Below, one piece after another: positions 9,501 to 18,500 of a DNA stretch of 33,073 nt (position 1 is the stretch's first letter; each line of letters starts with the position of its first letter). The stretch comes from Ectocarpus siliculosus (Eukaryota > Sar > Phaeophyceae > Ectocarpales > Ectocarpaceae): the NCBI GenBank assembly GCA_000310025.1, contig FN649728.1, positions 6,534,993 through 6,568,065 of the forward strand. The letters run 5' to 3'. The position numbers and the translations under genes are program-made. Under the pieces are notes generated by a model. It worked only from the letters and a program-made list of their open reading frames with translations, did not search any database and was not told the origin of the DNA.

Positions 9501-12500
9501 GTGAACATGTTCGTGATTGTTTGTTGGTCCCGTGTCTCCCGTGCAACTCTCCTGGTTTCGTTTTCTTTCGTCAGGCTGACAGACGCAGCAGTGAGCAGCA
9601 AGGGCGTCGATAGCACGGCAGCAGCCTCGAATGCTCTTCTCAACTACATGGACGGTACGCCCGTTATCCTTGCGTGCCTTTTTTTTTGAGCGGATCACAA
9701 CACAATGTAAACCCATCTCTCTCCGTTAATAAGGGTCTTATTTTGCATTTTGTTCGACCGCTTTTCGTTCTGCTTGTAGCTCGGGTTGTGTATGGTACCT
9801 TTTTCTATGTTTGTCCTAGCATGTTACGGGCGTTTTTTTTTTTTTGTACAGGAGCGCAACCCTCGCCAATAGGGAAATCGGATACACCGATAACCCCTCC
9901 CCCCACTGGTTGAGACCCCCCTCTCCGCTAGTGTTAATCGCAGTGCTTACCCTAAGGTTGTTGTTGTTATTTTCGTTGTTTTCGATTATATTGTTTGGTG
10001 TTGCTGTTGGTGGTAACTTTGTTGTTGACATCATCATTATCTCGACATTGTAATGGTGATGGTAACGGTGCTGTTGCGGCTGTTGACGTCGATGATACTG
10101 TTGTTGATGATCATCATAGCTCACACTGTGGCTTTGTTGTTGCTGTTGCTGTTGATTGTCGATGCTAATGTTCTTGACGACTTGATGGCCATACTCACAG
10201 TTGTTGTTGCTGCTGTTGCTGCTGCTGCTGCTGCCGCGTCTGCCATCTTGGCCCTCAGAGGCGGGAGCCCTGTTCGTTGCCCTGTGTCCCGGCATCGCCC
10301 TCGACCCCCAGATCAAGTACAACGGCACCTATAAGAGAGGGAAGCTCGAGAAAGTGTTCGAGGCGGCAGCTAAGAATACCCTCAAGTCCATGGGGGACGA
10401 AGGCCAGATGATGTCTTTGGACCGACTACAGGTGGGGGGGGGGGGGGGGGGGGGGGGACCATTTTTTTGTTGGCGTAATTTTTTTTCCCATGGACCACCC
10501 CCCCTTTTCNNNNNNNNNNNNNNNNNNNNNNNNNNNNNNNNNNNNNNNNNNNNNNNNNNNNNNNNNNNNNNNNNNNNNNNNNNNNNNNNNNNNNNNNNNN
10601 NNNNNNNNNNNNNNNNNNNNNNNNNNNNNNNNNNNNNNNNNNNNNNNNNNNNNNNNNNNNNNNNNNNNNNNNNNNNNNNNNNNNNNNNNNNNNNNNNNNN
10701 NNNNNNNNNNNNNNNNNNNNNNNNNNNNNNNNNNNNNNNNNNNNNNNNNNNNNNNNNNNNNNNNNNNNNNNNNNNNNNNNNNNNNNNNNNNNNNNNNNNN
10801 NNNNNNNNNNNNNNNNNNNNNNNNNNNNNNNNNNNNNNNNNNNNNNNNNNNNNNNNNNNNNNNNNNNNNNNNNNNNNNNNNNNNNNNNNNNNNNNNNNNN
10901 NNNNNNNNNNNNNNNNNNNNNNNNNNNNNNNNNNNNNNNNNNNNNNNNNNNNNNNNNNNNNNNNNNNNNNNNNNNNNNNNNNNNNNNNNNNNNNNNNNNN
11001 NNNNNNNNNNNNNNNNNNNNNNNNNNNNNNNNNNNNNNNNNNNNNNNNNNNNNNNNNNNNNNNNNNNNNNNNNNNNNNNNNNNNNNNNNNNNNNNNNNNN
11101 NNNNNNNNNNNNNNNNNNAACTGCCTCGAGGAAGCTTGACCATTTTAACACAACGTGGTACGATCATCCCCCGTTGCGCGGAGTGAGGTTTCTCCACCCC
11201 GCACAACATGATCTACTCGACCACCATTATGGTTACCGCCAAAAAAAAAAAACGAGGTAAAAAAAAAAACGGTAACCTGGTTGCCGAGTTCACGAAGTGA
11301 ATTGGCTTGTTTTACAACGTCGTTGCCAAGCGACGAAAACCCAATCCCGATGGCAAACACCGAGTGGGGGGCTTGTTTTACAACGTCGTTGCCAAGCGAC
11401 GAAAACCCAAACCCCGATGGCAAACACCGGGGGGGGCGGCTTGTTTTATAACGTCGTTGCCAAGCGACGAAAACCCAACCCCGATGGCAAACACCGGGGG
11501 GGGGGGACCTCGCCTTCCTACAAATTCCGTTTGTGCGGGGGTACTCATGTAAACGGGTGCCGTAGTCGTTAGACCGTTAACCTCGCATCCCTGCAAAGCC
11601 GGGACGAAGCCATATGCCGGGTTTTCGCGGGCCCAGGGGTGGGGTACTCATGTTAACGGGTGCCGTAGTCGTTAGACCATTGATCTCGCATCCCTACAAA
11701 GGCCTGTTTGCGGGGGGTACTCATGTACACGCATGCCGTAGTCGTTAGACCGCTGATCTCGCATCCCTACAAAGGGCTGTTTGTGGGGGGTACTAATGAA
11801 ACGGATGCCGTAGTCGTTAGACCGTTAACCTCGCATCCCTGCAAAGCCGGGACGAAGCCATATGCCGGGTTTTCGCGGGCCCAGGGGTGGGGTACTCATG
11901 TTAACGGGTGCCGTAGTCGTTAGACCATTGATCTCGCATCCCTACAAAGGCCTGTTTGTGGGGGATACTGACGTAAACGGATGCCATAGTTGTTAGACCG
12001 TTAACCTCGCATCCCTGCAAAGCCGGGACGGGGCGATATGCCAGGTTTTTACCGAACCAGTCTGGCACATCGCCAAGCGCGAAGCGCCGTGAGGTATTTG
12101 GCGAGTCGCATAGAGGCATCGCATGCGGGCTTATCAGAAACTGTGATGGCGACAGGCGTAGAGTTTTGCCGAAGATATGGTTTGTTTGTTTTGTGTTTTC
12201 TGGTGTTGTCTTTTTCCCTTCGGTGATTTCCCCATTTTGGGGGGGTGCCGTGGTGGACACTTGGACACGCGTGTTTTGTGTTGATTGTGAGTGTGCGGGT
12301 GTTTTTGTTTTCCGTATATTCGCAGGACCTGTGTTCGATCAACAAGGTTTCGTTTTGAAATGCGTGTGTGTGTTTTTTATGGTGTGTTCCTAGTATGACC
12401 CAACGAATCCATCTCAATCTAAAATCGAGTCTCATGTAGATTAGCAATGAATCCATATCGTCAGCGACGGCTACCCGTATTTCCACGATGTCCCGAGCAG

Positions 12501-15500
12501 CACACAGCGATTTTTGTGTTTGTTTTTTTATTTTCGCAGGACCTGTGTTCGATCAAGAGTTGTATTGAATTTTGATTTTGTGTTCCCGGTCCTTTCTGTT
12601 TTTTCTGTTGTTGTATTTTCGCAGGACCTGTTTTCGATCAAGAAGTCCAAGGCGGACAGCATCACCCAGAAGATCATGATGGACCTCATGATGAAGATGA
12701 TGTCGGAGGTAAACGCTTGGATTTTTTAAAGAAAAAAATTGGTTTCGTGTGGCTTTTTTAAAGTACAGGGATGGTCCTACCCGATATACCATACCCCCGC
12801 GTAGTAACAAGCAAAAAGAACCGCGGTATACCGTGACACCGCACTATTAAGAGTTGGGGAATATATAGCTTTTAGTATGGTGTTCAAAGCCAGTGAAAAG
12901 CGGTTTTTACTGCGGTGTATCGGGACCTCCACTGCTCGGGACCGCGGTACGGTACGGTATGTCGGGACCACAACTGTTTCTGATAAAAAGCTGACGTCAT
13001 CGTGCACGCCGTTGTTGTTGCGCGACCTGCTAGTAAAGCTGCATTCGAGGACAAGCTTGATAATCGTGCTGTACAGTAGTGCTTCAAGTGTCCACGCGCT
13101 AAAACTACCCGCCCCGCCCCACCAGTTGTGTTTCCCCCCGCTCCTCTGTCGTTATCATCAATTAGTTTTCATCGGTGGTGTCACATTTGTTTTCTTTGGC
13201 CTGCGCTCGAAATCGTGCGACCTTGACTCCCCCCAAGTACATGAAGTACGAAGAATTTAACAAGGAGGAATGAAGAAGACGAAGAATTTAACAAGAAGAA
13301 ATAAACAGGGTCGAAAAACTATCGAAGAAATAGAGTGTCAGCTCAAGCAGTTGTTCCTCGGCCTGGACTGTCGTGATGAGTTCATTCAACACATACCTTC
13401 CGACGGGGTATTATTGGTATCTCTCGGACGGATAGACGTATCTTTATGTGTGTGTATGTGGTACTTTATATCTCGTTTTTTTCCCCCCTCAGTACTTTTC
13501 TTTCTCTTTGGTCTGCAGGGAGAGGTGGTGAAGGCGGTAGCGTTTGGTGTATACATATGTGCAAGAAGATGTGGAAAGTGCTACTCTCTAGAGAGAAATC
13601 CCTCCCCCCTTTTTTTTTCCCCCTCGTCCTATTCTTGCTCTCTTTGGTCTCTGCAGGGACGGGGTGCAGGCTCCGTTTGGTGTATATGAACATACGGAGA
13701 CTGTCGTTCTCTGGGGAGAAAGTACCCGTTTTTTTTTTCCCCTCGTTCAATTTTTTTTTTCTCTTTCTCTTTGGTCGCTTTGGTCTTTTTTGCAGGGAGG
13801 CGGTGAAGACGGCGACGCGGAGGGTCTCGAGAAGATGATGGAGGCAATGGGCGGGATGGAAGGGATGGGAGGGATGCCCGGGATGGGGGGCATGGGGGCG
13901 GGCCGAAGCCCGGAAGACCACAAGAAAGAGGTGGAGGCCCTCAAGCAGGTGAGCTTGCATGCACACCCCGGAGGGGGGAGAAATTCCAAGAGTTGCGAGG
14001 AATCGCTGAAAAATCCGACCCATTCCGGGAGCGTTGGCAGCCTTTGGGCCTTCGCAGTCGACGACGGTATTGCACACGTTGTACACAAACAATACCACTG
14101 TAGTTACGGACCAGAGCCTAGTGTAGGCGCATGCGCACGCACGATAGCAAGTGTACGTCCAAGCGTGCCCCTCCCTCCACCCCATGCTCTCTGTAAGGGG
14201 GTGACGGCCATTCGTAGAAATGGGTCCCCCCCCCCCTGCTCCGTCTCGAAAGGGACGCGTGGTCAATGGTCAAATGACTACGGCAAGCAACAAATGAGTA
14301 CGCCCCCCCCCCCTGGATAGAGTGCGCAAAATGTCCAATAGGGAAAAGCACGAGCTGAGAGTGGGGCCGTGGAACGTGTGCGGGTTCGCAAGGAGTGAGC
14401 ACAAGCGGTTGGAAATAGTGGACCAAGTAGAACAGAGCGATCTAGATGTAGTGGGGATTCACGAGACGTGGGAACTGAAGGATGGGGACGTGGTAAGCAA
14501 CTAGGGAAATACCGGTGGGTAGGGAAGGCAAGAAAGGGCTTACACCCCAAGAAAAGGGGGGAGGGGGGAGACGGATTCCTGGTCAAGGAACACTTGTTTG
14601 ACGTGGTGCAAGTAGAGGTGAAAACGGAGTTCGAGGAAAGCCTATGGCTTAAGATACCGGGGGAGCGGGGTGAGAAAGACTTGTTTCTAGGGAACGTATA
14701 CGTCCCACCGTCATCGAAGAAAGTCGCAAGCAAGGCGCAGGAGAACTTCGGACAAATTGGAGAAGATGTCCAGAGGTTCAGTAGGAAGGGAGAAGTTGTC
14801 ATGGTGGGCGATTTCAACTCCAGAGTAGGGAAAGCTTCCAGTAGAGGGCAGGCGATCGGGCAGCACGGAGAAGACAAAGTGAATGACAACGGAGTGAGGA
14901 TGCTTGAATTCTTGGGAAGCAACGAGCTGATGGTTTTGAACGGTAGGAGGGAATGCGATAAGCCGGAGTTCACCAGGCAAAGGGCCAGTTTGCAATGAAT
15001 ACTCGATCCTCGACTACATCCTGGTAGATAGGGGGAGCACACATATCTCAGAGCTGCACGTAAGTGCGATAGATATAGGTTCGACCGACCACTTCCTCGT
15101 ATGGGCAAACATCGACCGATCTAGAAAGACGGAGATTAAGAAACAGAGGAAAGTGTTCCGGTGGAAAGTAGAGCGTTTGGGAGACGAGGGGACAGAGGAT
15201 GAATTCCAGAAGGGACTGGCTGGTAGTGCAGAACCCTTCAGGAAACTGCTGAGAAGCGTCGAAGACGGACAGGTAGACGTACAAGCAGCAGGGGACAGGG
15301 TGATTGAAGGGTGGGAGTCCATAGTGTGCGGCTTAGAGGGTAGTGGGAAAGAAGGTGGTACGATGTGGGGTATCGGTTAAGTGGTGGGATGACGAGCGAA
15401 AAGAAGAAATAGGGAAACGTAGAGAAGTCTTCAAGCAGTACCTGAGTGAGGGGTCTGAGGAGAGTCGGGAAAAGTACAGGACCAAGAGGAAACAGGTGAA

Positions 15501-18500
15501 GAGACTAGTGAAAAAGAAGAAAAAGTGCATTTGGGACGAAGTAGTGCAGAAGGTCAACGGAGGCCTGGAGGGGAACGCCAAGCGGATATGGGAAGGGATT
15601 AGTGGGATGGTAAAATAGACCGCGCAAGAGGGGGGGATACAGGGGTAGCAAATTTGCGAGGTGTGAGCGGTGGACTAGTCAGCAGTGGGAAGGGAAAAAG
15701 GGAAGTTCTAGCAGGACACTACAAGAGACTTGGAGTGCCTTCGGAGAATGAAGATTTTGACCAAGTGTTTAAGAAGGAGGTGGACGCATGGGCCCAGAAA
15801 GAAGAAGAGATTTCGAAGGCAGACGTTGGGAACGTAGAACTAGAAAAGGAGTCCACTGAGGACGAGGTTGAGGCGTGTGTGAACAAGCTGCAGTGCCACA
15901 AAGCAGAAAGGGGCGGATGGGATAGTCAACGAGTTCATGAAGTTTGGGGGGAAGGGGATGATCCGGTTGATGGTACTGTTGTACAACTGGGTGTGGAAAA
16001 ACGAGTATGCGCCAAGTAGATGGAGGGAAGGAGTGGTTGTGAACTTGTTTAAGAAAGGAGACAAGACTGACCCAGGAAATACCAGGGGTATCACACTGTT
16101 GAACACAGTAGGGAAGGTGTTTTGTACGCTGCTGAACGATAGGATAGTGGGAGTATTGGAGAAGGAACGTAGCATTAGTGAGGGCCAGGCAGGTTTCCGA
16201 CAGACGAGGGGGTGCGTAGACCACGCATTCACGGTAGGGAGAATCATCCAAGGTAGAAAGAGGGCGGGAAAGCCGACGTACTGCTTCTTCCTGGACGTGA
16301 AAAAAGCATACGATACCGTATGGAGAAATGGGCTGTGGAAACAATTGTCCAAGTACGTGATCAAGGGGAAAATGTGGAGAGTGCTCAAGAAGATGACATA
16401 GTGTACGAAAAGCGCGGTCATGCTAGACGGAGAACTGTCTAAATTCTTCGACATTGAGCAGGGGGTCCCACAAGGTTGCAAGCTGTCCCCAACATTGTTC
16501 CAGGCGTTCATCAATGATCTGTTGGAAGTCGTAGAGGCAGTCCGGAAGGGCGTAAAAGTAGGGGACACGGAAATTTCGGTGTCAGGAATGCTGTTTGCGG
16601 ATGATTTTGTTGGTATGTCGGACACCCCTGAGGGACTGCAACTACAAATTGACGCGGCGAAGAAGTTTACTGATAAATGGAGATTGTTTGCCAACGTTAC
16701 GAAGAGTGCCGTCATGGTAAGCAACGAGTTCAGGGAGGAACCAGTAGAACATAGATGGAAGTGGGGGATCGAGGAGATTGCAGCAGTGGACCAGTACACA
16801 TACCTCGGAGTAGAGATCGCAAAAGACTGCCCGTGGAATGCACACATGTCCAAGGTAGCGGAAAAGGGCAAATCACGAGCAGGGAAGCTGCACCCAATAC
16901 TCGCAAACCGGCACCTCGATACACGCATCAACTTGGCGGTTTTGAAAAGCGTAATCGTACCGCCGCTAGAGTACGCCGGAGAAGTATGGGAAGGAAATAA
17001 GAAGGTAGTGAAATAAATCGAGGCGGCGCAGATGAAAGCAGCGAAAATCATCCTAGGATGCTCCAAGCGCACAAGTAATGCAGCCGTCAGGGCAGAATTG
17101 GGGATCCAATCCCTGCGGTCGGGAAGAGACGCAAGGAAGCTGACATGGCAGTATCGCATGTGCGGGATGGGAGAGGAGAGGTTGCCGAGAATAGTATTGG
17201 AGGCGAAGTGGGCAAACAAAAAGAGGGGTAGACAACCCACGGAATGGGTCAAGGTTGTAGAGGACGTATGGAAGGGGTTAGACATCGACGAAGATGAAAC
17301 GCTGGAAACGGAGGGTCCACAGGGGTTCAAGGAGAAGATATCTGTTACTTGTGCCGAGAGGGAACAGAATCTACGGGAAAAAACCAAGGATAAGGAGGGT
17401 CTAGAAGTGTACGGAATGTTGAAAGAAGAAATAGGGTTCAAGGATTACCTACATGGACCAATGGATGCAGGGACCAAAGCTTAAGGTCAAATTCAGGACC
17501 GGGGACATAGGCCTTCGAGAACGTCGACGAAGACATAGGACGGTAGACGACGAAGATGACAAGTTCAAATGGGATTGCGGCTTCGAATGCGAAGACCGTG
17601 TTCATGTAGTCGCGGGATGTCCTTGGTACGAAGAGGAGAGGGAAGTGTACATGACTGAGCTGGAAAAATACAAGGGACGTACAGGGAGATGATTGAGGCA
17701 TGGAATAGAGAGGAGAGGACGGTAGCTGTACTGGGGAGTAGGAAGTGGTTTGAAAAGGCGGGAAAGGATATCGTTAGGATAGACAGACTAGGGAAGACAT
17801 TTTTGAGCCACCTTTGGCAAAGTAGGAAGGAACGATTGGCCATCGGTGATCGATCCTGTGGGAACAATGCTCCGTCCTCTCGAGGACGCGTGGTCAATGG
17901 TCTAACCGCTAAGGCATGCAAAACACAAGAGTACCCCCCCCCCCCCCGGGTCGGCGAAAACGCGGCATATCCCGGCATTGTAGGGATGTGAGGTCAACGG
18001 CCTAACAACTACGGCATGCGTTTTACATGAGTACCGTTTCTGTCTTTGATCCGAAGGGTAGTTTAGCCTCCCCCATGCTGCCCCCTCACGGGGTCCCAGT
18101 TCATGGCAGATAGAAGTGTTTTGTGTTTTCAACGGCGCTAAGACTGACGTCTTTTCATTGGTCAGCCGGTTAGCGCGGTCGATGCTAATAATAAAAAAAA
18201 AACACACACACACCCCACCGCTTGATTTTGTGGCTTGCACTTGGGAATGGAAGCCGACTGGCCTTCTCACGGCCGTTTTGTGATATTTATGCATACGGCG
18301 TTTCACTTTTACGTTTCGCCTTCTCTTGGTGTCTTGATGTCGCGACGCTACTGGTGATGTCACGGCGCTCTTCTTGCATTGGTAGTCCCTTTCGCTGTTG
18401 TGCGCTTGACGTTGGCGTCTCGGGGTTGTTTTGCTCGTTTGCCGTCTGTTTGCATGTTTTTTCGTTCAACATTTCCCCAGATGCTTGACTGCTACGCCGG

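Larger units (their letters stand above)
14314..17948 (+). mobile_element. Decayed APE-type non-LTR retrotransposon (LINE) in intron 12
   Basis: An endonuclease region, a reverse transcriptase region and a C-terminal CCHC-like region follow in order on the + strand, interrupted by several frameshifts and stops. The 3' end (17833-17948) is module A ending in about 15 C residues, so the tail is poly-C. The order EN-RT-CCHC matches APE-class LINEs; I cannot assign a clade. It lies in sense orientation within the 4.8-kb intron of gene 1. Confidence 0.9.

Noticed and set aside
9816-10328. Gln/Asn/His-rich 170-codon minus-strand frame
   Set aside because: It is the reverse reading of the TTG/CTG tract in intron 9, with no splice or composition support beyond the repeat.
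10201-11260. Frames of 240-310 codons across the gap
   Set aside because: Most of their length is N; only 10259-10431 is real coding sequence.
15840-17441. 533-codon minus-strand frame
   Set aside because: It is the antisense shadow of the LINE reverse transcriptase, which has clear RT motifs on the plus strand.
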